Source of the DNA: Verrucomicrobiota bacterium
GTDB taxonomy: Bacteria; Verrucomicrobiota; Verrucomicrobiia; Verrucomicrobiales; Verrucomicrobiaceae
Direction of reading: 5' to 3'
Assembly: GCA_021413535.1 (NCBI GenBank)
Contig: JAIOQF010000045.1
Location: 1 to 17,848 of the forward strand
Length of the DNA stretch: 17,848 bases
The position numbers were made by a program, and so were the translations under genes. Shown here one piece after another: positions 7,689 to 14,963 of the stretch (its first letter is position 1; the number at the start of each line of letters is the position of its first letter). The notes below the pieces were generated by a model that was not told the origin of the DNA, did not search any database, and saw nothing but the letters and a program-made list of their open reading frames with translations.

Positions 7689-8016
7689 GACTCATGACCT
7701 CCGTGCCTTCGAGTCTCATCCTGCCGACGATCTGCTCCGGGCTGAGATTCAGACGGATCAAACTCTCGATCCACACGAAGTCATCTGCCCCAAAGCGCCC
7801 GTTGCGCCGGGAGCGGCTCTTCCTGCCGCTGGCCTTTTGCACCGAGTGCGTGGCGCGGTAGTTCCCATCATGCGCCGAGGCGTTGCGCTTGAGTTCGCGG
7901 TAGAGAGTGCTCCGGTGCCTTCCCAGCCGCCGGGCGATCTCTGGTGTGCCCAAGTAGAGGCTCCTCATCGCCGCGATTTTATGTCTTTCCTCCGTGCCCA
8001 ATTGTTGATATGTCAT
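7678..8016 (-). pseudogene. IS30 transposase, N-terminal (DNA-binding) fragment
   Basis: From ATG 8016 (MTYQQLGTEERHKIAAM) this fragment encodes the helix-turn-helix of IS30 transposases (TPEIARRLGRHRSTLYRELKRN); an upstream ATG at 8034 lies inside the inverted repeat. It ends LEGTEVMSRES-stop where the family would read ...VMSHETIYRWIW. The cause is visible: an imperfect 7-bp tandem duplication at 7682-7695 (GACTCAC then GACTCAT on the plus strand). Removing one copy restores one continuous reading frame with the catalytic fragment. Confidence 0.87.
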
Positions 8017-8054
8017 TCCATAACCATGTCGCACTTCAGGATTGAATCCAAGAC

Positions 8055-8160
8055 GGCTAACAATTCGCTGGAGCCAACGGCGGGTCAGTCGTGTGCGGAG
8101 CGAATTGGCGAAGTTTCATCTTGCGGTCTTCGCGCCGTGGCTCAGCTTCATCCGTTAGGC
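8055..8160 (+). other. Integron attC recombination site 2
   Basis: R'' is GGCTAAC at 8055-8061 and R' is GTTAGGC at 8154-8160, a perfect match to the GTTRRRY consensus. L'' at 8067-8082 (GCTGGAGCCAACGGCG) and L' at 8133-8146 (CGCCGTGGCTCAGC) pair completely once an extra G and an extra A in L'' are left unpaired. The 106-base length fits. By position it is the attC of cassette 2, displaced by the IS30 insertion. Confidence 0.88.
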
Positions 8161-8194
8161 GTTGCTACGCGCGTGTCACCACCAAGGTCAGCCT

Positions 8195-8650
8195 ATGACA
8201 TATCTTCGAAGAGCATTCTGGACAATCTTGGTTCTTGGCACCGCGTATACCGTGCTCGGCCCGACCTTCATCGGCTGTGGCTCTGCATGGGTTACTGTCC
8301 GCGTTCGAGCTATCGACGCTGTCACTAAGGATCCAATCCCAGCTGCCACCGTTACTCTGATTTCTGAGTTTCGCACCAAGACACCCGATATGCTGGTCAA
8401 TCCTCCAACCGTTCTCACCGCAGAGACCGACAAGGATGGTTACGCAACCGTCAAAGACATGTTCGGAGCGGGCTTCGACAACACGGGCACCAGTATCGGC
8501 GTAGGCACCTCTTCGGTTCGCTGTCAGGCACCAGGCTATTTGCTGGCCGAGACTCGCCTCTCCCCAAAAGGCCGCTTGCGCTTCACCAACTTTCTCATCT
8601 ACAAGCAACCGAGTAGCATTGAATTGTCCTTTTCTCTGAAGCGCCAATGA
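8195..8650 (+). CDS. Cassette protein 3: putative lipoprotein with a carboxypeptidase-regulatory-like beta domain
   Basis: A 151-residue protein from ATG 8195, with AAGG 7 bases upstream; an in-frame TTG at 8162 is disfavoured because it adjoins the attC end. Residues 5-27 form a hydrophobic signal ending TFIGC, so Cys28 could be a lipidated cysteine, although Phe at the -3 position is unusual for a lipobox. The rest (VTVRVRAIDAVTKDPIPAA, TDKDGYATVKD) has the look of a carboxypeptidase-regulatory/Cna-B-like beta sandwich, suggesting an envelope-attached protein. It begins 35 bases after attC site 2 and shares its strand. No attC follows; instead a lone IS end sits 12 bases after the stop. Function unknown. 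Confidence 0.72.
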   Translation: MTYLRRAFWTILVLGTAYTVLGPTFIGCGSAWVTVRVRAIDAVTKDPIPAATVTLISEFRTKTPDMLVNPPTVLTAETDKDGYATVKDMFGAGFDNTGTSIGVGTSSVRCQAPGYLLAETRLSPKGRLRFTNFLIYKQPSSIELSFSLKRQ

Positions 8651-8662
8651 CAACATCCGCAA

Positions 8663-8690
8663 CGAATACTTTCAACATTGAAGTGCGACA
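8663..8690 (+). repeat. Solo copy of the IS30-element left end
   Basis: It matches 7029-7056 at 27 of 28 positions, in the same orientation. The following sequence (TGATTTTGGC...) is not IS sequence, so this is an end without an element. It sits where the attC of cassette 3 should be and may mark a deletion or a one-ended event. With 7029-7056 it forms a direct repeat around 1.6 kb. Confidence 0.75.
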
Positions 8691-8757
8691 TGATTTTGGC
8701 TAATTCTTTTGGGAAAGTTGCACCAGCACGGATGGCGTCGTAGTCTCAGTGACTGCG

Positions 8758-8776
8758 CTGCGGGCTGCCCCCGCAG
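8758..8776 (+). promoter_or_regulatory. Small GC-rich hairpin just before zwf
   Basis: CTGCGGG (8758-8764) and CCCGCAG (8770-8776) pair around a five-base loop, ending 8 bases before the zwf ATG. No ribosome site is visible in this leader. It could affect translation initiation or be a coincidence in GC-rich sequence. Confidence 0.25.
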
Positions 8777-8784
8777 AATCATCC

Positions 8785-10323
8785 ATGTCCGAACTCGAAA
8801 ATCCCTTTCAAGAAACTCTCATCCAGCGGCATCGGGCGGATTCCTGCACGGTCGTCATCTTTGGTGCGACCGGCGATCTGACGCATCGCAAGCTGATACC
8901 CGCACTCTATAATCTGGCTGCGGGCGGTGACCTGCCCCAGCAATTCAAAGTCGTTGGTTTTGCCCGGCGGGAGAAAACGGATGATGAATTCCGCGCGGAG
9001 CTGGAAGAATCCAACAAGAAGAATTCACGTCAGGGGCACGATGCCACCCTCTGGGCCAGCTTTTCTCAGAATATCGATTATCACCGCAGCGAGTTTCAGG
9101 ATCTCGCGGGCTATCAATCGCTGAAACTTCTTCTGGAAGAATTCGACAAGGAACGCGGTGTGCCGGCCAACCGGCTGTTTTACCTGGCGAGCGCACCGGA
9201 ATTTTTCGACCAGATCATGCTCATGCTACGGCAGAGCGGACTGAACGAAGGCGTGGGCGGCAAGTGGGCGCGCGTCGTGTGCGAGAAGCCCTTCGGCAAA
9301 GATCTGGCGACCGCGCGGCACTTGAACGAAGTCGTGAACGCGACCTTCCACGAAAAAGACACCTATCGTATCGACCACTATCTCGGGAAAGAAACAGCGC
9401 AGAACATCATGGTGCTGCGCTTTGCCAACTTGATGTTCGAGCCTAACTGGAACAGCCGTTACATCGACCACGTGCAGATCACCTGCGCGGAAAATCTCGG
9501 CATGGAGGGCGGTCGCGGTGCCTACTATGACACTGCGGGCGCACTGCGCGACATGGTGCAGAATCATTTGTTCCAATTGCTCAGCCTGGTGGCGATGGAG
9601 CCGCCCACCGATTTGAGCGCCGACTCCGTGCGCGATGAAAAGGTCAAAGTCATCCGCGCGCTGCGTCGCTATCAAGGCGTTGACGAAGTCGCAAAAAATA
9701 TCGTCCGTGCGCAATACATCGCCGGCAGCGTCGATGGCGTGGAGCGAGTGGGTTACCGGCAGGAAGACCGGGTGAATCCCAAGAGCATGACCGAGTGCTA
9801 CGTTGCGCTGCGATTGTTCGTCAACACCTGGCGCTGGCAGGGCGTGCCGTTTTACATGCGAGTAGGCAAGCAGCTGCCGAAGAAGGCCACGGAAATTTCT
9901 GTGCACTTCAAATATCCGCCCCAGGCACCGTTCCCCACCACGCTGCAACGTGGCACGCGCAATGTGCTGGTGATTCGCATCCAGCCGGATGAAGGCATTT
10001 CCCTGCGGATGCTATCCAAGCTGCCCGGCGTGCAACTGCTGCTCCAACCGGTGAAAATGGATTTCCGTTACAGCACCAGTTTCGGCAAGGCCAGTCCTGA
10101 GGCTTACGAACGGCTGCTGCTGGATGCGATGGCCGGTGATGCCACGTTGTTCGCCCGGCGCGATGAAGTGGAGAATGCCTGGTCGTTCATCGACGAGATC
10201 GAGCACGCCTGGCACAACGACGGTCCGCAGCCGCCGATGAACGAATATCCCGCGGGCTCATGGGGGCCGAAGGAAGCGGACGACCTGCTCGCCGCCGATG
10301 GCCGCGTCTGGCGCAGGTTGTAA
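8785..10323 (+). CDS. zwf: Glucose-6-phosphate 1-dehydrogenase
   Basis: A 512-residue enzyme of normal family length. It oxidises glucose 6-phosphate to 6-phosphogluconolactone with NADP+, the entry step of the oxidative pentose phosphate pathway in the cytoplasm. The N-terminal nucleotide-binding motif is GATGDLTHRK (27-36). The substrate-binding signature is RIDHYLGKE (195-203, His198). His261 in QNHLFQLL matches the catalytic base of the family. EKPFGKDL is also present. The start at 8785 (MSELENPFQETL) is preferred to an in-frame GTG at 8749, which would put the hairpin inside the gene. It is followed after 19 bases by opcA, its assembly factor, so the two are likely one transcript. The integron-like region ends about 95 bases upstream, so its native promoter may have been replaced. 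Confidence 0.96.
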   Translation: MSELENPFQETLIQRHRADSCTVVIFGATGDLTHRKLIPALYNLAAGGDLPQQFKVVGFARREKTDDEFRAELEESNKKNSRQGHDATLWASFSQNIDYHRSEFQDLAGYQSLKLLLEEFDKERGVPANRLFYLASAPEFFDQIMLMLRQSGLNEGVGGKWARVVCEKPFGKDLATARHLNEVVNATFHEKDTYRIDHYLGKETAQNIMVLRFANLMFEPNWNSRYIDHVQITCAENLGMEGGRGAYYDTAGALRDMVQNHLFQLLSLVAMEPPTDLSADSVRDEKVKVIRALRRYQGVDEVAKNIVRAQYIAGSVDGVERVGYRQEDRVNPKSMTECYVALRLFVNTWRWQGVPFYMRVGKQLPKKATEISVHFKYPPQAPFPTTLQRGTRNVLVIRIQPDEGISLRMLSKLPGVQLLLQPVKMDFRYSTSFGKASPEAYERLLLDAMAGDATLFARRDEVENAWSFIDEIEHAWHNDGPQPPMNEYPAGSWGPKEADDLLAADGRVWRRL

Positions 10324-10342
10324 TTTTGATCGAACCACAATC

Positions 10343-11392
10343 ATGAGCGCCACACTCGAAGATTCACTCGCCATCCTCGGCCAGGAGGTTCCGCTGGGGC
10401 TGGTGGACAAGGCGCTGAAGGAACTCTGGGGTCATGATGAAGTGCGCACCCGGGCGTCGCTGATGAATTTTGCCATCTACAGTGAAGACCCGGCTTCCAT
10501 CACCCCGAACACCCGGCTGCTGGAGGAGATCACCAGCGAGCACGCCTGTCGCGGCCTGTTGTTGCTGGCGCTGCCGGGTGGAGAGCCGCACGCCCGCGCG
10601 TGGATCACGGCGCATTGCCAGCTGCATGACGGGCATAAATCCGTCTGCAGCGAGCAGATATCCTTCGTGCTGGAAGGCGGCACGATGAACCAGGTTCGCA
10701 ACATTGTTTTCGCGCATCTCGATTCCGATCTGCCGCTGGTTTGCTGGTGGCAGGGTGATCTCAGCGCGAACTTTTCCGAGCGATTTTACAGCGTGATGGA
10801 CATGTTGTTCATCGACAGCTCCAGTTGGAAGAATCCGGCCCATGACTTCGCCGTGCTGGCCGGCGCCTTGGAGCAGAGCACGGCCCGCTTCCGCGTTTAT
10901 GATCTGAGCTGGCTGCGCTCGCATTTGTTCCGCACCGCGCTGGCATCGTGTTTCTCCAACGCCACTGCGTTGGAAGAACTGCGTCATTTGCAATTTGTGG
11001 AGATCACGCATTCTAAAGGCCACCGTCTCGCCGGCCTGCTCATCGCCGCCTGGATCGGCGTGCGCTTGAAATGCAAACTGGAAGCATCGGACGGCATCAA
11101 GCTCGTGACCCCTGAAGGCCAGTCGATCAGTGTGACTCTGAGTGAATCGGGCGAGGGCGAAGCCTTGCAGCGCATTGAACTGCGATCGGCAAATGCATCG
11201 CTCTCCGTGTCACGTGACTGCGGCGCAGCCTACGTCTGCACCACGGTGCAAATCGGCGATCATCGCCATGATCAGATGCTGCCAGCCGATCCCGTGACGG
11301 ACGCTGCGGTCATCAGTGAACAGCTCAGCCGTCTCGGTGGACAGAGTCTGTATCTTCAGATGGTGCCCATGCTGCGCGGCATGCTCCGTTAA
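10343..11392 (+). CDS. opcA: Glucose-6-phosphate dehydrogenase assembly protein OpcA
   Basis: A 349-residue protein in the OpcA family, known from cyanobacteria and actinobacteria as an allosteric or assembly partner of Zwf. Visible family features are the N-terminal NFAIYSED region, LPLVCWWQGDL (130-140) and the FIDSSSW stretch (156-162), which matches the usual 'DS-x-W' motif after the LWW-G segment. An earlier in-frame ATG at 10298 overlaps zwf and is rejected. The gene lies 19 bases after zwf, supporting a functional pair. It is convergent with the truncated protease gene, with the accessory patch 11393-12350 lying between them. Confidence 0.9.
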   Translation: MSATLEDSLAILGQEVPLGLVDKALKELWGHDEVRTRASLMNFAIYSEDPASITPNTRLLEEITSEHACRGLLLLALPGGEPHARAWITAHCQLHDGHKSVCSEQISFVLEGGTMNQVRNIVFAHLDSDLPLVCWWQGDLSANFSERFYSVMDMLFIDSSSWKNPAHDFAVLAGALEQSTARFRVYDLSWLRSHLFRTALASCFSNATALEELRHLQFVEITHSKGHRLAGLLIAAWIGVRLKCKLEASDGIKLVTPEGQSISVTLSESGEGEALQRIELRSANASLSVSRDCGAAYVCTTVQIGDHRHDQMLPADPVTDAAVISEQLSRLGGQSLYLQMVPMLRGMLR

Positions 11393-11399
11393 ATTGATT

Positions 11400-11422
11400 G
11401 AGCTGGGTGGTGCCACTAGCTC
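11400..11422 (+). terminator. Possible stem-loop after opcA
   Basis: GAGCT (11400-11404) pairs with AGCTC (11418-11422), extended inward imperfectly by GTGG/CCAC. It begins eight bases after the opcA stop. There is no T-run, so it is not a classical intrinsic terminator. In 11423-11541 I see no convincing gene on either strand. Confidence 0.22.
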
Positions 11423-11541
11423 TTGGATGTGGGTTCAGGCGGTGTTCGGTCATGATGGCAAAAACGATCCAGTTCGAGCATTCGCGTAATAATTAAATTT
11501 GCATCGGCGAGTTTCAACTCCAATTCCATTTCTCGACTACG

Positions 11542-11835
11542 GTGAGCGTTGCCGACATCCAAGGAGGCAAGTTTCCAGAGCCCAGAAGCGTATCTGTTGA
11601 GAACGATTGGGAACTGCGAGACAGCACGGGTGAGATTCTCGACCGCTATCAAGAGCATTCAGACCGTGAGAGCTACTCGATACATCGTCTTCTCGGTCAG
11701 CGCGTAACCGCTTTTAGGCTCGATCCTCCGCGATCTTTTACGCTCGTATTCGAGAGCGGAGCGGCGTTGACCATCTTTGATAACTCATCACATTATGAGT
11801 CTTTCTCTATTCAGCCAGGAGACATCTATGTTTAG
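11542..11835 (+). CDS. Small hypothetical protein of the accessory patch
   Basis: A 97-residue protein. The GTG at 11542 is the only in-frame start between the upstream stop at 11494 and the conserved part, and it lacks a ribosome site. An AAGGAGG at 11561-11567 has no good in-frame start after it. The C-terminal half (LLGQRVTAFRLDPPRSFTL, FDNSSHYESFSIQPGDIYV) has the look of a small beta-rich family I recall from mobile or cassette contexts, with its typical 'DNSEHYESF' ending. The protein is probably real. Upstream in the same frame lies MMAKTIQFEHSRNN-stop, so the 5' end may be decayed. Function unknown. Confidence 0.6.
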   Translation: MSVADIQGGKFPEPRSVSVENDWELRDSTGEILDRYQEHSDRESYSIHRLLGQRVTAFRLDPPRSFTLVFESGAALTIFDNSSHYESFSIQPGDIYV

Positions 11836-11942
11836 CATCCTATTTCACCGCGGCGAACTCGTTCAGATGAGCGCTGAAGCGTATCGTTCCGCGCCGCACT
11901 CCGTGGTCGTTTGTCTAGGGATCGTTGACTTCAACGCTTATG

Positions 11943-12488
11943 CTCCGATCTCTGCTGCTTAGCTCTGGCGTTGCGCTGCTCGTGGCGGGCTGCTTGCTTC
12001 TATTTTTCGGACTCGTGGCGCAAGGCATTGACGACGGAGAGTGGCGCAATATCTCACAGACGGGACTTCCATCACGTCCCGACCTATTCACTTGGTCTGA
12101 TTGGTGTCCCAACAATGGCTCGGTATATCCATTCTATTCTTTCCAGCCTCAACAGCAGCCTGACGCTTTATCGGAATTTCGTGTCGGTCGTGGCAAGGGT
12201 CTTTTGTTCGATTATGTCTTCTATCAGGGCCGCTTCATTCGAGACGGAATTACCCAAGAGTTTCCTGCCATCGGGCCAGACGGGGGAGCGGTATACCATT
12301 GGGGCTGGGCTTGCTTGGCTTTGACGGTGGGAGCGGCTTGTTTACTGCTGTTTTGGTGGTGGCTGATTTGGAGATGGCCACGCCATTGCTGGCCGTCTTC
12401 ACTCCACCGGTGCTGGAGGTCAGTCCAGTCCACTTGCCATTCACCGTCGCGTTGGCTTTCAAGGCGCCGGTGTGATCTTTCACAGTGA
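11943..12488 (+). CDS. Small membrane protein, 3' end replaced at a junction
   Basis: Read from ATG 11943 it gives 181 residues. Residues 4-28 form one membrane helix (LLLSSGVALLVAGCLLLFFGLV) and residues about 121-146 a second, very Trp-rich helix (ACLLLFWWWLIW). Between them is a hydrophilic stretch with aromatic residues (WSDWCPNNGSVYPFYSF). After about 12350 the frame runs antisense to the protease gene and its product (PRHCWPSSLHRCW...) looks like non-coding translation. The real C-terminus was probably lost or ends by chance read-through. Both flanking facts point to a recombination junction near 12340-12360. Function unknown; it could be an accessory gene brought in with the previous one. 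Confidence 0.55.
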   Translation, partial: LRSLLLSSGVALLVAGCLLLFFGLVAQGIDDGEWRNISQTGLPSRPDLFTWSDWCPNNGSVYPFYSFQPQQQPDALSEFRVGRGKGLLFDYVFYQGRFIRDGITQEFPAIGPDGGAVYHWGWACLALTVGAACLLLFWWWLIWRWPRHCWPSSLHRCWRSVQSTCHSPSRWLSRRRCDLSQ

Positions 12489-13737
12489 TGGAGGCGGTCG
12501 CGAAGGTGCCTTTGGAACTTGAGGTCTTGATGATCGTAAGGTTCGCCACATAAACCGACTTGGGCTTCACGATGATGATCAGTGAGACCGGTGTGGATGC
12601 GAGTCCCTGGTTGTCCTTCACGGTCAAGGTGGCGGTGTAAGTCCCCGCCGTGGTGTAGGAATGAGCGGGATTCGCCAGGGTTGAGAGCGCGGTGCCGTCG
12701 CCGAAGTTCCAACTGTAAGAGGCGATGGTGCCATCAGGATCACTGCTGCCTGCACTGGAGAAATTTACGGCCAGGGCCACAAATTTGTTTTGCGGTGTGG
12801 CGCTGGCGACTGCGATCGGCGCTTGATTCGCAGGCGGCGGCTGAACTGTGATGGTGACATTCACCGGAGCTGATGTGGCTCCCTGATTGTCGGTCACGGT
12901 GAGGGTGGCGGTGTAGGTGCCCACATTGGTGTAGGTATGGGCGGGATTCGCCGAAGTTGAGACGGTGCCGTCGCCGAACAGCCAGGCATAGGAGGCGATG
13001 GTGCCATCGGAATCACTGCTGCCTGCGCTGGAGAAATTCACTGTCAGCGGCGCGTAGCCGGTCAGCGGTGCCGAGCTGCTGGCGACTGCGACGGGCACCT
13101 GATTAACAGGAGCTGCCTGCACCGTGACGGTCACGCTGGCTGGGGCCGACGCGACACCGTAGTTATCTTTGACAACGAGTGTGGCATTGAAGGTGCCTGC
13201 TGCGGCGTAGGAGTGGGCGGGATTTGCCAAAGTCGAGAGCGCGGTGCCGTCGCCGAAGTTCCAACTGTAGGAGGCGACGGTGCCATCGGGGTCGCTGCTG
13301 CCGACGCTGGAGAAATTCACCGCCAGCGGCGCGTAGCCGGTCAGCGGCGCTGAGTTGCTGGCCACGGCGGTAGGAGCCTGATTGTTGCCCGGGACTACAC
13401 TGCCGGAGATGGAAAATTGGCCGATGCAATCGTAGTTGCTGAATCCGGTCGTCAAGGGATCGCCGCTTCCAACGCCGTTGATGGCCAGGTAATAGGTGCC
13501 GGCGGCGAGATTGGAATTGATGGAGACACCAGTGTCCGCAGCGCTCGGCCCTGCGGTGGTGATCGTCGTGCCGTTCGAGTCGTAGAGCGAGAACAAGAGA
13601 TTCAAATTGCCCGATGAAGGTGCGGCTGCTTTGGCGGTGAGTGATACGTTCCCCGCACCGGTGACGAAGGAAAAGACGTCCACCTCACCGGTGGTTTCGA
13701 TCAGGCCGGTGGTCGAGATGGTAGTCCCGCACGGTAG
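12250..13737 (-). pseudogene. Secreted metalloprotease, C-terminal PPC/PKD fragment (frameshifted and 3'-truncated)
   Basis: In-frame homology begins near 13730; the nearest upstream ATG in this frame (13809) is antisense noise. It starts with a bacterial pre-peptidase C-terminal (PPC) domain: TTGEVDVFSF, LYDSNG, LAAGTYYLAINGVG. Three PKD domains follow, each with GSSDPDG/GSSDSDG, SW/AWxFGDG and HxY-GTYTATLTV. After them is a short beta domain (VANLTIIKTSSSKG, ANATVNGKWTG). The frame then ends in KPLPPSKPSKPS..., Lys/Pro-rich sequence unlike the family, where the C-terminal domain would normally finish with another beta strand. The break at about 12345 coincides with the accessory membrane-protein gene on the other strand. 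The gene has therefore lost its own 3' end. Confidence 0.82.
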
Positions 13738-14753
13738 GGGAGGAAGCCGTTGATCAATGCCAATTGGTCTTCGGTATTGTTGGCGTTGGCGTAATTGCCG
13801 ATGCTCCACTGGGTGATCTCCCTGTAGTAGCTGTCGCCCATGATCGGCGCCCAGTCTCCTTGTCCCTGATAATAAGTGGTTCCGTTGGTCAAACCCTCGT
13901 GATGCAAACCCAGTGAGTGGCCCGCTTCATGTGCGGCGGCTTCCGCGACAAACTTTGGATTGCCCCCGCCAAGCTGTGACGGAAAGACAAAAGCAGGGCT
14001 GTCTGTGTTCCAGTCGAACGAATTGATATAAGCTACGCCGCCGGCTGAAGCGCCATACCAGTCAAAGCTGCTGCCGCCGATGCAGACACGCACGCCATAG
14101 TATAGATCTTCCGGGCTCGTCTTGCGCAATGCTTCCACACCGGGGTCTTGCGTCGTCACATCAACATCGAAGGGAGCGAAATCCTCCGCCACGCTCTGCC
14201 AGATCACCTGAATGTTCGCGAGTTCCGTCGTGCTGAACGAGGCTGGAGTGGCATCGATGTCATAAGTCGGTGTCACTAGGTTTAGTCCAAAGGAATCATT
14301 CCAAGGGGTGCCCGAAGTCGTGTTGCCGTTGAAATCCAAATAGATCACTTTCGACGCGCCCGGCTTGCTGTGCAGCAGGAAGGTCTGCGAATCCGCGAAC
14401 GGTGCGGCGAAGGTCTTGCCCGTGTTGCCCCAAGTTGACGAAGTGCCAGCCGCGATGGTCGGTCCTGGGCAGATGTAGTGGAGACGACCTTTTTTATCGA
14501 CCTTCAAATCTTTATCGCGTTTCACCAGCTTTTGGAAATCCGTCACCGAGTGCCCATACCATTCGGCCACATCCTTGAATTGCGCGCCCAGTGCGGTCTC
14601 AATCTCCGCGCCACGTGCTCCTTTTGGCAGATTGACGGTCGGAAACGGCTTGCCCGCACGATTGGTCGTTTGACCGGACACACTGGAGTTGGGAGCAAAA
14701 ACTCCAACAAGGAGCAGGCACAGCATAGTGATGCGAAGACGTAGTTTATTCAT
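13701..14753 (-). CDS. Secreted zinc metalloprotease, N-terminal catalytic fragment (frameshifted)
   Basis: From ATG 14753 the product starts with a signal peptide (MNKLRLRITMLCLLLVGVF, cleavage near VSG-Q). In-frame codons upstream of 14753 are not signal-like. A propeptide-like region is followed by a metalloprotease domain with HEAGHSLGLHH at residues 275-285. This is the HExxHxxGxxH zinc signature of metzincins (His275, Glu276, His279, His285). GVAYINSFDWN and a later QWSIGNYANANNTEDQLALI fit secreted proteases of this type. The frame then reads FLPYRAGLPSRPPA-stop instead of entering the PPC domain. The linker usually found here (a DDHGN-type motif) is missing, so the break near 13730 is probably a small deletion rather than one lost base. 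The catalytic domain is complete, so a short secreted protease could still be made. Confidence 0.87.
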   Translation of the reverse strand: MNKLRLRITMLCLLLVGVFAPNSSVSGQTTNRAGKPFPTVNLPKGARGAEIETALGAQFKDVAEWYGHSVTDFQKLVKRDKDLKVDKKGRLHYICPGPTIAAGTSSTWGNTGKTFAAPFADSQTFLLHSKPGASKVIYLDFNGNTTSGTPWNDSFGLNLVTPTYDIDATPASFSTTELANIQVIWQSVAEDFAPFDVDVTTQDPGVEALRKTSPEDLYYGVRVCIGGSSFDWYGASAGGVAYINSFDWNTDSPAFVFPSQLGGGNPKFVAEAAAHEAGHSLGLHHEGLTNGTTYYQGQGDWAPIMGDSYYREITQWSIGNYANANNTEDQLALINGFLPYRAGLPSRPPA

Positions 14754-14963
14754 GTTGTGAGAGTTATAGGTTGCGTGGTGCGTTGGCAATGTGATCTGAC
14801 GGACTACTAGACAGTCAAATTTATCAAAAGATTCGCACAAACGAAAGTCTTTTTTTAAAATTTTCTCATTTGGGTGTCCCGGGCACACGTTTCCAAACAG
14901 TTTTTCATTCAACTGCGCCGCCCGCCAAAAGATCGCCTGATGCTGTGATCAGTGAGACTTCCC
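14754..14963. other. Gap between rph and the protease gene
   Basis: An AT-rich patch near 14815-14870 probably carries the minus-strand promoter of the protease gene, but I could not assign -35 and -10 boxes with confidence. No RNA gene or strong hairpin was seen. Confidence 0.3.

Larger units (their letters stand above)
7037..8046 (-). mobile_element. IS30-family insertion sequence
   Basis: The element is about 1.0 kb. Terminal inverted repeats lie at 7037-7056 (TTCAACTTTGAAGTGCGACA) and 8027-8046, with 17 of 20 matches. It carries a single transposase gene on the minus strand, which is now frameshifted. Size and organisation fit IS30. The outer limits are uncertain by several bases, and no target duplication could be made out. 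It is inserted between the stop of cassette gene 2 and that cassette's attC site. Confidence 0.85.

Noticed and set aside
11416..11658. An 80-codon minus-strand frame after opcA with a plausible-looking helical end (MELELKLADANLIITRMLELDRF)
   Set aside because: It overlaps the better-supported plus-strand gene at 11542 and its N-terminal half is the antisense of it. Kept out for lack of start signal and family pattern.
11836..11942. Possible attC between the two accessory genes (GGCGAAC at about 11856)
   Set aside because: No matching R' or L boxes found; only nested hairpins (GCGGCG/CGCCGC and TTCAG/CTGAA).
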